Shown here piece after piece: positions 21,660 through 34,800 of a DNA stretch of 64,000 nt (position 1 is its first letter; each line of letters opens with the position of its first letter). Below the pieces are notes generated by a model. The model did no database searches and was not told the DNA's origin. It saw nothing but the letters and a program-made list of their open reading frames with translations. Made by a program: the position numbers and the translations under genes. This DNA is from Spirodela intermedia (taxonomy: Eukaryota; Streptophyta; Magnoliopsida; Alismatales; Araceae), in contig LR746277.1 in NCBI GenBank assembly GCA_902729315.2, forward strand, positions 501,001-565,000. Direction: 5' to 3'.

Positions 21660-22640
21660 TGAAAATTGTAAGGTTTTGACCTTACCTTGGACGGATTAAT
21701 GGGCCGTACAAGCCGTGCAGATTGGTCTGTCGACTCTTCTTCTTTTCCTGTAGATAAGGAGGAGCACTGGTTTCTGCACACCTCTCTTCCCCTCCTTTCC
21801 TCAAGGAAGATTTCCATTTAGAAATCGAGGACTGCATGAGGGGCCCAGCCATCCCTCTTTTCCCTTTACGTTGTCGGATGGAAGGCAAGAGAACGGTGGA
21901 TGGCGCTTCCAGATGTTTGGATGCCGGAGGGCTTCGGAAGTAAAGAATAGGCGCAGGCCGACGCCGGAGGTTTCCGAAAGGATGTGCCGGAGGCAGAGGA
22001 CTGCGGCGCCTTCCGCACGTCCCTAATCCCTTTGGTTCTTCCTCTTCCTCTCGTCGAAGGATGGTTTCTGGGCCTTCCCGAAATCGGTGCGGGGATGGGG
22101 GGGACGTGGAGGGGAGGGAAAACCACTGCGGCTCCGTTTTTTGAATGGGAGGCCATTTTGGGCTGATCATTTCAAGCCCAAAGGCATCGGAACGACCCGG
22201 TATTCCGCTTCCCCTTTGGACCGAGCCCCACGTGGCTCGACAGGATTCTCTCTTCATGTGACGGTTCGTGTGTCGCTCCGCCGCATGAAATGGCCGCACC
22301 ATTTTTGGTGCATGCTGGACGGGAGAGGAACCGTCACGTGGGGTTTGAGGTGCCGGCCGCCAGTTCGTCGTGTGAAATGGCCCACCATTTTTGGTGCGTG
22401 CCGGACAAGAGAGGAACCATCACACGACGGTTTTGTACACCGCGCGTGCCAGTTTTTTTGGATATGCGACTCGGCTCGTATCGGTTCGAGTACATGGCTC
22501 GGCTCACACCAGTTCGAGTGATCAGCTTAGTGCGACCCGGACAGCCAGAACGGTGCGCTACGCTGGTCAGGTTAGATGGCGTGCCGACTCGACATAAGCC
22601 GATCTAGTTAGTCGACGTGCCGGTCTACAGTGATAATGTC
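21660..22640. other. GC-rich 1-kb island inside copia element 2
   Basis: The composition shifts sharply from AT-rich copia sequence to GC-rich here and back at about 22650. It includes a tandem duplication: tgaaatggccgcaccatttttggtgc (about 22285) and tgaaatggcccaccatttttggtgc (about 22373), each followed by ...gagaggaacc.tcac. A 206-codon minus-strand frame (22302-21682) spans it, but its composition (proline, arginine and serine) resembles nothing I know. It may be a nested insertion or captured host DNA. Confidence 0.55.
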
Positions 22641-23254
22641 ATGATGATGATGCCAACATTTGGTCTACTTATGTCATGATCATAAAATTATTTATTTCGG
22701 ATGTCATTTTATTTCTAAAATATGATTGATTGATTTTATTTTGAGAAATTCTTTATGAAGTTATTTGAAATTTTTAATGTTTATACTTATATTGAGTATG
22801 GTTAAATGTTAAATAACTGTCATAATTCAAATTTTGATACATATTCGATATTTTAGAATTATTACTTAAAGCCATATCTTATCAAAGTAAGCTCTCTTGT
22901 GGATATTAATTTTTCTAACATATAAGATGTTGTGTATGTGATTTTGTGGATACTAATTGGCCCAAAGAAATGTTTAATATTTTATAAATTACATACATTT
23001 GTGATAATAAATATGTGACAATTATTTGGTATTTTTATGTGAATAATAAGTCAGTCCAAAGAAAAGTTTATCATTTTGTCACACTAAAATATTACTTCTA
23101 ATTAATATTATTGTCCAAAGGCAAAGTATTAATGTTGTACTCAATACCTTGTGATGAGAAGTACCATTATTTGAAAATTAAGTTACTTATGTGAGCTTTA
23201 TATTATTATTTATATAATTTCAAGTTCTATTTTTATTATTTCTGCTTAGATAAA

Positions 23255-26200
23255 CTCTATTCTTATGTTAAATGACACCAACTTCAAGACTTGGAAAGAG
23301 AATATTATGATAGTTCTTGATTGCATGGATCTAGATATTACATCAAGAGAAGATCGTCTTATCTCTCTTATGAGGATAAGAGAGATACTGATAAGTGAGA
23401 TTGATCAAATCGCATGAGTCTTATGATCATGAAGTGTGACATTTTTGAAGCCTTCAAGGGCACTTTGTTTGAAGAGCCCACTACAGTAAAAAAAATTCTT
23501 AAAGAACTTGAGAAAAAAATTGTTGAGAATGGCAAGGTTGAAACAAGTATAAAGACAAGGAAAATATAAGAGAGTATATTCTCAAGATGTCTCATTTTGT
23601 ATGAAAATTAAAGACACTTAAGTTAGAGTTATCAGAAGATTTGTTCGTGCACTTAGTTTTGATTTCTCTTCCTACACAATTTAGTCAATTTAAGGTGAGT
23701 TATAATTGTCAAAGGGAGAAATAGTCCCTAAATAAGCTCATATCACTTTGCGTGCAAGAATAAGAAAGGTTGAAGTAAGATAGACATGAGAGTGCTCATT
23801 TAGCCATGACCTCTAGAAATAAAATCAAGAAAAGACTTACGATCAATGAAGTTGTAGGTGAACCACCACTAAAGAAATAGTAAATGTAGCAAGATAAAGA
23901 ATCTAATGTTTCTTTTGTAAACATGGTGGCCACATGAAGAAGGATTGTACCAAGTATCATACTTGACGTACAAAGAAATGTGACATTCTTGATTGGATTT
24001 ATTTAGAAGTTAATCTAACTTCTATACCCTTCTGGTGCTACTATTCATATATGTGTATCTATGCAAGATTGACTCCATTGTCATTAGTCAATTGATAATG
24101 AAAGATATATCTATTCATGTAGTGGTAATGTAGTAGTGGTGGAAGTAATAAAAACTTTTAGGTTATTGTTAAAGATTGGTCAGTATTTGGATTTGATTGA
24201 AACTTATGTTGTATTGTCTTTTAGATAGAGCTTAATTTTTGTTTCTAATTTAGATAAATTTAGTTATGGTTGTCTATTTATAAATAAAAAAAATATTCTC
24301 TTTGATAATTTAAATTATATTAGTACTAATACTTTATCAAGTCATGATAACCTTTACTTACTTGACATAATAGTCCATTCTAATGAAATCCTACATATCT
24401 ATTTGAGATGTACAAAAAGAAAATTAATCAATAAGAATTATGCTTCATTATGACACAAGATTAGGTCATATCTCTACAAAGAGAATTGATTGACTCATTA
24501 TCTAATAGAATTTTGATTATAAGGATTTTGACACATGTTGAATGTATCAATGAGAAAAGAACAAACATAAAGAAATATGTGTTAATTGAATTTCAGATAT
24601 CTTAGAATTAATACATACAAATATTTGTGAACTTTCTTATGGTCTCTTAGAACTGTCAATAATATTTTATTACATTCATACACGACTATTCTCGATTTGG
24701 CTACTTGTATTTTATTCATGAGAAGTTTCATTCATTAAATATGTTTATAAAATATAAGACTGAAGTTGAGAATCAATTTAACAAATGGATTAAGGTCATT
24801 AGATCAGATCGTGGTAGTGAATACTATGATAGATATGATGGATCAAGCAAACAACATCTAAGACCTTTCGCTCAGTTCTTAGAGGAGTGTGGCATCGTCC
24901 CATAGTATATCATGTCAGGATCTTCTAGCATGAATGGTATTATTAAATGACAAAACAGAACACTTAAAGATATGGTAAGGAGTATGATCAGTCAATCTAC
25001 TTTGTAAGATAACCTCTAGGGAGAAGCGTTAAAAACTACAGCTTATTTATTTAACCGGATTCTAACTAAGGCAACTATTAAAACTTCTTATGAACTTTGA
25101 ATGGGTAATAAATCTAGTTTGAAGTATTTGCACATTTAAGGTTCTTCAATAAAGGCAAGACCTTACAAACCTAATGAAATAAAATTTAACTCTAAAATAA
25201 TTAGTTGCTACTTTGTTAGATACTCAGAAAAGTCTAAAGAATATAAGTTTTATAATTCCACTACTAAGATTATTTTTGAGACAAAAAGTACTTATTTCTT
25301 TGAGGATGTTGAATTTACAAGGAGAGAGAAAATTAGAGACATTGATTTTGAAGAAAAATATGTAAATATTCCTTCTATTGCTATTGACAATAACCTTGAT
25401 GACATTATCTTAATTAAAATCAATCAAGAAGTAACTTGAGATCAAAATAATGTCATCATGCCTCTTATTTTAAAAGAATAAACTCAACATACTCAAGAAC
25501 TAGTGTTATTAAGAAGATCACTAGAGAGAGGAGGAATACAATTTCTTTTAGAACATGAGATTGACATCGAAGTAATGGAAAATGATCATATCAATTTTCA
25601 TCAAGTCATATAAAGTTCTGATTCTTTTAAGTGAATTGATGCCATGAATAAAAAGATTAAATCTATGAAGGAAATGACATATAAGATCTTGTCTCATTAC
25701 TCGATAGTGCAAAGTTTATTGGTTGTAAATGAATATTTAAAACCAAAAGAGATTCGAAGGTAATATGAAAAGATATAAATCTCGTCTTCCTACTAAGAGA
25801 TTCATTTAAAGATAAGGCATCGATTATACAAAGATTTTCTCTCCAATTTCATTGAAAGACTCTTTTACAATAATAATGGCACTAATAGTTCATTTTAATC
25901 TTAACTACATCAAATGAATGTAAATATTGCGTTTCTCAATAGTGACATTGATGAAACGATATATATGGTGAAACTAGAAAAGTTTGTGTTTAAGGACCTA
26001 AAAAAATGATACACAAATTTAAAAAGTCCAAATAAACTTTTCGTCAATAGTATCAGAAATTTCATCAAGTTATCATCTCATCTAGTTTTGAGATGAGTAT
26101 GAGTGACGAATGTGTATATTATGAGTTTAGCAAGAGTAAATATATATTTTTGATTTTATATATCAATGACATATTAATTGTCAGTAATGATATAGGTTTA

Positions 26201-27131
26201 CTTTATGACACAAAAAACTTTTATCAAAGAATTTTTAAATAAAATATTTTGGTAAAACCTCTCTTGTATTAGGCATTGAGATATATCAAAATCAACCTTG
26301 AAATATCTTGAAGTTTTCACAAAAAAACTATTTTGAGAAAGTCCTTGTGACATTTGGTATGCAAAGATGTAAATCTTATGATACCTCTATTGCTTAAGGA
26401 GATAAGTTTAATCTCAATTAGTGTCATAAGAATAATTATGAGGTTAAAGAGATGCAGATTTCTTATGCATTAGCCATAAAGAGCCTTATGTATGCTCAAC
26501 TATGTACGTGTCTAGATATTACATACGTAATTGGAGTACTGGGTAAATATTTAAGCAACCTTGATGTGGATTATTACAAAGTAACCAAACAGATTATGCG
26601 ATATTTATAAAAATATATGCTCACATATAGGAAATTAGATCATTTGGAGATCATGGGGTACTCATTCTAATTTTGTTGGATGGATTAATAGCAAATGATT
26701 CCACTACAGGCTATGTCTATTTGCTAGCTAGAGGATTTACATCATGGAGAAGTGCTAAACAAACACTCATAACTTGTTTTAATATAATAGTAGAGTTTAT
26801 AGCATGCTACAAGATATCTAATTATGGAATTTGGCTAAAGATTTTTGTCATACGATTGTAAATTATGAATATAATTGAAAGATCACTAAAGTTATTTTGT
26901 GACAATAAATCAGCCATTATATTTTTCAATAACAATAGAAGCTTGATGAAGTCTAAACATATAGACATCAAGTTCTTAATTATTAAGGAAAGAGTTCAAA
27001 GTGGCCAGATGTCTATAGAGTATATTGAGACAAACTCTGTAGTAGCATATCCACTTACTAAAGGACTATCACTAAAGGTTTTTCACAAACATATTACTCA
27101 TATAAGTGTAATACCTCGTGAGGATATGTAA
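23255..27131 (+). pseudogene. Decayed gag-pol of copia element 2
   Basis: Only short open pieces survive. The CCHC zinc knuckle (CFFCKHGGHMKKDC) is intact, but surrounding frames are stopped. The integrase piece ends at a stop immediately after EECGIVP. The RNase H end (26865-27131) is the longest clean piece. No complete enzyme can be encoded. Confidence 0.85.
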
Positions 27132-27684
27132 TTTTAGTAGAAGTCTATATTTTGATGCTCATATATTTATAGACATATTCTTTAATTATTTCATGCATAA
27201 ATAACTTTTATGATTATTCCCACTTTGAATGTGATTGTTTGATCTCCCTTCAGAATAAGAAGGATTAAGTTGAAAATATACATGTATGAGTCACATTCAT
27301 GTAATTGTCATACTACTCATTCATACTTGATCTATATCATTCATTATATTGATATAGGTGATAATTGTTGAGTTCAATCATGCGAAAAATGTGAATGAAA
27401 ACCCCTTTAATTCTAGATTAGTATAATGATTGACGAAATTGTTAAAAATGTCATTCACAATGATAACAAAAATTTTGAGTTCATAACATCATAATGTACA
27501 ATATCAAATTATATATATATTTTGTCCAAGTGAAAGATTACTAGAATTAATCTTAATACAAATAATGATATATATAAATTATATATATTGGGGTTATCAT
27601 TAAATTAATCATACTTAAAGTAATTCATTAGAGTTTAAGTATTTAAGATTATGACCTCTCTCATTAGTATAGACATAAACATAA

Positions 27685-27958
27685 ATGTGTAAAGACTAGG
27701 TCTTATTTTAATTTTATGATGAGTTAAATTGAAAAAAGACACCAAGAGGCTAACCACCTCTTGTCTATAAATAAGGGGTCATGGTCCTTAGGTCACACAT
27801 CCATAGTCACTCTAAAACATTCTATTTCTTTAGAACAGTCATTAGACTACACCCCTGTGCTGATCTAAAACGCCATCCTCATACTTGTGACTTCATGGAT
27901 TCAAGTATAGTTTTAATCTATTCTCATTATGCTTTATCATTCTCTATCTATTTCAACA
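27685..27958 (+). repeat. 3' LTR of copia element 2
   Basis: Matches 21273-21547. The flank immediately downstream is the tail of membrane-protein copy H, not the sequence found upstream of the 5' LTR. Confidence 0.85.
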
Positions 27959-27978
27959 CTAGATCTTTCAGATCCAAT

Positions 27979-28053
27979 AGTGGCCTCATCTCACTAAAGC
28001 GTCTCAGAGCAGGCATCCTAATGATGCTACAATTGTCGAGGGCTGCTCCTTAA
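27979..28053 (+). pseudogene. 3' stub of membrane-protein copy H, cut off by copia element 2
   Basis: The frame SGLISLKRLRAGILMMLQ, ending soon after at a stop, parallels CGLILLNHLGAAIP of copy D. The downstream DNA (28127-28260) matches the copy D 3' flank (gcgagttgtg.taaataaataa, gtggcttgtggcttgca.atgtagag). Everything 5' of this is replaced by the LTR. It lies tail-to-tail with functional SGR2, as copy D does with the SGR2 pseudogene. Confidence 0.75.
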
Positions 28054-28864
28054 CTTCTGAAGGACTAAAGAAATAGAGAGAGATGGAGAATTTTGGAGCT
28101 AGAAATCACTATGATCAAGCAATTTGCACCTCTCTGCGAGTTGTGCTAAATAAATAAATCGTCTATGTGGCTTGTGGCTTGCATATGTAGAGTATATGAG
28201 TCTTTATTTCCTGTGAAAACAATAACAATAATTTTTTACTTGGGGACTCAAGCCGGTAGTTCTCTCCATTTCATCAGTTCGTCAGTGGTGAGCAAAGGGC
28301 AGATGGGCCATTCAAGGGAAGGTCGGCCCACAATTATGCAGCCCATACTGCACATATTTGCAAAATAGGGAATATACACTGGACTAGACTAGACTAGATA
28401 GATTGCCTCTTCTCTGTACAAGGGCCAATGAGTGACAATTGGTGAAGAAAGCTGCACAAGAGGGAGAAAAAAACACAAAAATAAATAAAAGAAAGGAGAT
28501 TCCTCAGTGCTCCCTCCCTGTCCAAATCAAATAATTCTTGAATTCATCACATAATAACCCAATCAGGAATATGTGTATATGTTTGTGAGAAGATTCAGTA
28601 CCCAGATGCATGCGACCATCACGCAGGTTGTCGGGTGAACTGCTGGACCATCCAGAGCCGTCAGGAGTCTAGAGCTGTGCAATCTGCAGCCCGAACCAGG
28701 CCAAATGTACACCGGATTTCCCTGTACTATCATTGTAGGCAGAATATATTTGAATGATTAAAAAAATGGAGAGTACTCTTCATTTTTTTCAGCCTGAATT
28801 GATTAAAAAATAGTATAGGGAAAGAAACTCTTACCATACTGGTATGTTGGTTAAGGTATTCCGA
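28054..28864. other. Shared 3' region between copy H and SGR2
   Basis: No gene. It holds the SGR2 3' UTR and the copy H 3' flank, and is duplicated in inverted form at 15614-16343. Confidence 0.75.
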
Positions 28865-31800
28865 CTAATCATCAGGTTTTTGCGCTGACTTCCTCGCCTT
28901 CCTTGAAAATTCCTTGACCATGGCCTCGTTGGAAAAGGTCAAAGGAATGTCCTCATCCATGACCTCGTTCTTAAAGAACGTGGCCACAGCCTGCCTACCT
29001 TGCTTCGAACTTTCTTCTCTACGGTCTGTTGCTTCAGGGTCTTCAGGAATGTCGCGATAAAGATGCTTGAGGATGAAAAGAGCGGTGTCAAGATCCCGCC
29101 AGTAGTTTCTGCAACCATGTTTCCTCAGGAATAAATTATTTTATGCGTAAACTAGTCTATAACCAAATAATTAAGAAAATGAAACATTGAATTCCCCTAA
29201 TTGCTCACGTATGTGCACCCAGAGCTGATATGTACGGATGCTCAAATGTTTTCTCCTGCACAGCAAGCGATCCACCAAACAAGTAATTATGTCATTGAAT
29301 CAATTGCGAAATAAATTACTAAATTTCCTCACTGGCAGATGATACATACAACAAAGATATTCAAAAGAAATCCCTTGGATTTTATGCACCAAACTAAGAG
29401 CCGGACAGACAGTTCTTTCCTTTGGGCTTCGATCAATATTTTTAAAGAATTAATTATCACCAATGTTCATATCTGCCTTTAAAGAGACGCCTGAATAAAT
29501 ACAGGAGCTTGCTTCTACATGGGAAAAAGAATAAATTAAAAAGGGACAGGGAAATGAGACACGCTGATACTATTAGACGTTGGAATACGGAAAAGAAAAA
29601 TCAGGTAAAGATAATCACAACTTTAAGACATTCTTATCATCAATCAATGGTTTACCATGATGGGATCCTTGCTAAATGAGACAATCTAGTTTCCCATTAC
29701 TTTTCTGGGCCCTTTTTTTATCAGAAAGACCTGATAGGGTACAGGGAAGGGATCTGATCGTCGGCAGAAGAAAATTGAGCTCAAATGAGAATGATAGATG
29801 TATCTCCTGAAACAATGAAGTAAGGTAAATTTTTTGTGGTTGTCTCCGGGATACTCCAGAAACCCACAACATCCCTGTTTTCAAAACGCCTAAATAATGC
29901 AGAAAAAGACACAAGCTTTATTATCACTGGAAAGGGAGAAAAGTGTGTAGGTAGGATTAAGTGCATCAGGAGTAAAGGTCTTATTGATATGGCTGTTTCT
30001 AGTAGTGCTCCATCACCTTCCATAGGGCATTGAAGTGTACTGCAGCTAGTAGTCCCTTGTCAACTACCATTACACTCGTGGGGTGATAGAAGAAAAGAGA
30101 CTCACTTGAAGCATATGATCTATTCTCCCACCTTCACCTCTCGCTAGTCTTTCCATCATGATGGAACCATACGACCTTTCATTTGCTTGGGTTTCTTCAA
30201 CCAATCCTGAGCGATAGAAAAAATACTTTCTGTAATGGTCCATAAGAAATATAGCTATAGAACAAACCGAGGGAGACGAGAACTTGCATACCTTCATTGC
30301 TATCCTTGTTTCCTGATCGGAAAATAGTGGCCATTTTCACCTGAACAAACACATTGACAATTAATTCTTTCTTGCTTGGCTTTTGGAAAGGAAGATGGAT
30401 GGAATACTTCTCTAAATTTAATTTTTCGTTCTGATATTCCTGAAATATTCTGAATATTTATTGAATATTTAAACTTTAGTCAAATTTAGCTAAAAGAAGC
30501 AGACCAAAAAAATGAAACTCAAACGGATTCATCCACGATTGAAAGCATACTTAGAGATCTTCTCTGATTCCGCAGAGATGCAACTTGTCACGTTCACAAA
30601 AATATTCTAAGCTTAGTAACAAGATTTTTCCCTTGCTTGTTCATTCCCAATTTGGCATTACTGAAACTCTTTCCATGGGGTGCTTTCAAACTCAAACATC
30701 ATATGAACAGGGAACATATTTCTCAAATGTTATACTCAGGTGGGTGCTCAAACGGTTTCATAAATGTTCGTTAAAGATGCAGCAAAAACGTAATGAGTTG
30801 CTTATTCAATCATCAAGATAGGAATATTAACGCTGTCACGAATACACAACCATGAACGTTTCAACTACAAATTAGCATACCTTCACTGAGTTCAACTGAC
30901 TGACAACAGCTTGAGAGCGTACTGATATATCTTCAGCGAATTCCTATAACATGTGATGGTGAGAAGGATACTAGGGGAACCAGAAACAGCAACAAAGGCA
31001 TGAGAAATTTCTTTAAGAAATTCTGGAACCTGAAACCCAATATGCAACCGTTTCCCACCCCTGTGGTAGGGTATGAGAACTGGGCGTTTGTCAATGTACT
31101 CTTTGCAGATGAGTGGCTCCAGCCTGTGTGAAATTATGTTCATAAATTAATATCACACTTTTCTTCAAAATATCAATCAACACATCGGATCATGCTGAAG
31201 ATAAGATATTTAGGCATTCACCTTTGTAATCTGCAAAACAGATGAAAAAAAGTATACCAAGCTATGGAATGAGAACAGGACAAACCTATATGCAACGGGA
31301 TCGTAAGGATGGAAAATATTCAGCATCTGCTCACAGGAGGGCATCCCTTCAGAGATCTTCTCATCATGCCAATACTCTTTCCCTCTGCCTATAAAGAAGG
31401 TACGATTATTTCAGAAAGTTCAATTAGGCTTAATAAGGACCCAAAATATGTAATAAGGATTATCTCAAATTTTAAGTGCCTTATTGGACGTTAAAATCAC
31501 ACGTTAAGAGATGAGTGGGATATGCATCGATCCCACATACTCTTGAGGCTAATTTCGAAGGTCAGAGGACTTGACGTTAATGGATGGGAGCCATTTGTTC
31601 GTCATTGTTCAGAAGTTAAATCTAATTTCCGTATACCATGAAGTGAAACATGTGATCAGATATAACCGCAAAACATTATTTCCAGATCAAGTAAGAGACA
31701 AAATTTATAGACGACATATCAAAAGATAATGCCAAGATGATTAAACATACAACCAAGCATGAATATGCAACATTTTGAAGGTAAACCCGACGAAAAATTT

Positions 31801-34800
31801 CTAATTGTCATTCTTCTTATGCAGAGAAACAACCATAAAATGTGCAGATGGCGAAGGTTCATCCATCCTCAATGCGAATGCCACAGAGTATGTGTAATGG
31901 AGCATGGAAAGTAAACATTTTCTAAGAAAACATGATCTTAGTACGTACTATGGGGAATATTTTAGCAAAATATAGAACATCTGATGCTAAATAACATACA
32001 TTCACTTTTCCAGGGCAACATCATTCATGTATTCAGAGAATTGTTTTTTTTTTTGGGGCGGCCGTTTAATGCAAGAGAACAGTCGAATCAAGGACTAGAG
32101 CTCTACTAAATATATTTGAAAAATTATTCATTTTACATAGCGCAGGGGAAGAAGGTTGGAAGAGCATCTTGAACTGTAAGCAAAAATTTTGCACTTGAAA
32201 TGGGTGGGGGCGGCACCAAGGAGTGAAGAAGAACATAAAGCACTTGCTTAAAGGATGGAGCACACAAGGCCTTTAGGATACAATCTAACAGTCCCAGATG
32301 ATGAAACCGATTGTTGCACCTATTTGAGAGTAATTATATCGTCAGAGATACTTAAGAAGGGATCCTCCACCAGCCCACACTCTAGTAAAATAGTCTCAGC
32401 CATAACCTAACCACTAATCCAAGAAGGTCAAATAGATTAACATCATACAAAATTTGAATCTCCAACAAGATCAAACAATATCATTTTTACATTGAAAGAA
32501 TATTCTACCCGACAATGCATAATCAGTCACTTAAATAAATAATAGATTTTTCAAATTAAAAATGATAAGAGATTACGAAGAAGATATGATAATTTTTAGG
32601 TCTTAGACAAGGAGAGTGCTTAGGTATTCTATGACAATTGTTTCCTCCCCTCTCAGAGAGATACTACAAAAATTCAAGATCTCATGAACTATTACTTTAT
32701 CATGAATATCGTTTCAGAAAAATTCAGAACTACAACTATGCTCAACTAGTTTTTACCACATTGGATTGTATCTTTATGCTGAAATAACCCCACTGATATG
32801 TAGTCAATGACATGTAACTTTCTCTGCAAACCATATCCATCATTTTATTCTATCATTTGAACGCAAACCTACTTTATTTATACATTGCCAAATGTCTGGA
32901 GATGATTACCAATTCCAATACGAATATTCCGCAGTGCAAGAAAGACACCAAGAGGAGAGCCAACCGCAAAGAACGTGTCAACCTGATGGAAAAAACATTG
33001 GATTCATCATTTGGGGATTGAAAAACGTTCATAATGCATCCATGAAGAGAACAAGAAGCGCAGTAGAAACAAAGGGCAGATAACCTTGAAATCAAGCTTA
33101 GTGTACTTGATATAAGGTGTATAAGTCGTCCATAAATTGTCTTTAGCTGGAGAAAGGTAGTTGGGAAAAAGCTGCTTGATTCCTTTTTTATCAGGTTTAT
33201 GGTCACCTATCATTCAGGAAAAATAAATTGAAATAGATTATACTTTGAATGAGAGCCAATAAACTAAATAGAACATCTCTTATTTAACGGAGGAATTCCA
33301 TACTACCTTCACGCCATTCACTGGTGACACTCCCATCTATGCTGGTAGAGCATATGGACTTTTGCTTCAGTTCTACTGCTGCAAGTTTCACCTTAAGAGA
33401 CCTTACCTTCAGCACAGTAAAAAATAAGAACTTCTCAGAATCTAAACCTCTGGATATAATGTCTAGTATAGGCATCGAGAGTGCTAGCAGTGTCAACCCT
33501 AATGGCATAACCAAAGAAAAAAGACTAAGCTATTTCTTGATCAACCAAGTTGCATTCTTTCTCTGTCAAGTGGATATTACAGTCTATTAAGTCGGGATAC
33601 AAATTCATAGTCAATTATAGAAAAGGACTACACCATTTGATGCTAATTAATGAATGATATGATTTGAAATTGAAGGTTACCTCTTCTTTTAAAGAGGAAA
33701 CGTGCTGATCCGTTTCCTTAGCGTCCACTGATTTATCACTATAAGTTACACCCATGTGACTACCTTCAAGATCTCCAATTGTGACATTTTGGAGAGGCTT
33801 ATCAACACATGGCAGCTGCAAACATTCCTCAAATCCCTGGCAACTGTTTTGCAGACACTTTTTTGATAATACTTCGGTAACATCAGAGGTGAGAGAAGAA
33901 TCCGAAGCAAGGAATTGTGTAGTTGATGTCTCTTCTCGAACAGATTCATTTAGATGTGGCACTGGTGTATTTTTATCTGTTGAAAATACATTCTCCAGAA
34001 CTTCAACATCTTCAACAGTTTTGTCGTTATTTGAGACCACGGCAGGACAAAATCCAATATTTTGATAACTTGTATCGGATTGGAATCCAATATTTTTGGC
34101 TGTTCCGGTGTAAACACACCCAGAACTTGTAGTTTGAAAACATTCTTGATGGCAAAGGATATCAAATGAAAGAACACTTCCCAAAGAGTGGCCGTATATG
34201 GAAACCTGCAATATGATTGCGTCCCTTAATGACTTTCAATGTTAAGGTAGGCGGATAATTTGAGAGGGTATGTCGACTAATGTGATGGGAGAAACAAATA
34301 TTTACAATACCTTGCCATTGTAGCCAGGGTTTCTCTTGAGGAACTTATTGTATAATCTGTTTAACTGATTTGAGACCTGAAATAATAATAAATACATTCA
34401 AACTATTTCAAGAAACTTTCCATTCTGTAAGGCATTTGAAATTCACCACAAACTATGAGAAACTTGTAACAACGCTGAAAGTTTGTGTTACACACAAGAG
34501 GAAGTTCCTACAAGAAAACCAATAAAGAGAGATGAAAGAGTCCAGAACATAGATATTATACCATTTTAGTCATTATTTAACTAGTTTACCCGCCATAAAG
34601 AAGCAGCATTCTCCAAGGTATTTAATGTAGAAGACTATTCCACTTCAAAATCGGTCTAAATAAGGCAGCCAAAAAAAATAGACTAGCATTTTTTCTTTGA
34701 ACTACATATGGTCCACGACTACCTGGATGAATCTGTTGCTCATCCAAAATGTGCAAAGGATCCCAGCCACAGTTAAAAGTCTCTTACCCTACTGTTGAGT

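Larger units (their letters stand above)
21273..27958 (+). mobile_element. Decayed Ty1/copia retrotransposon 2
   Basis: A 5' LTR (21273-21547) and a 3' LTR (27685-27958), about 275 bp each, both begin tgtgta.agactaggtc and end in caaca. Plus-strand remnants between them are gag (from about 23255, LNDTNFKTWKE), a zinc knuckle with all four ligands (23907-23948), and integrase (24705-24980, with RSDRGSEYYD). Reverse transcriptase debris and RNase H (26673-27131, with FCDNKSAIIF and SKHIDIKFL) follow. Stops and frameshifts occur throughout. I could not find a matching target duplication. A GC-rich 1-kb stretch unlike the rest lies behind the 5' LTR. Confidence 0.88.

Noticed and set aside
21682-22302. 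206-codon minus-strand frame as a gene
   Set aside because: It lies inside copia element 2 over GC-rich sequence, with no recognisable domain and no second copy to test conservation.
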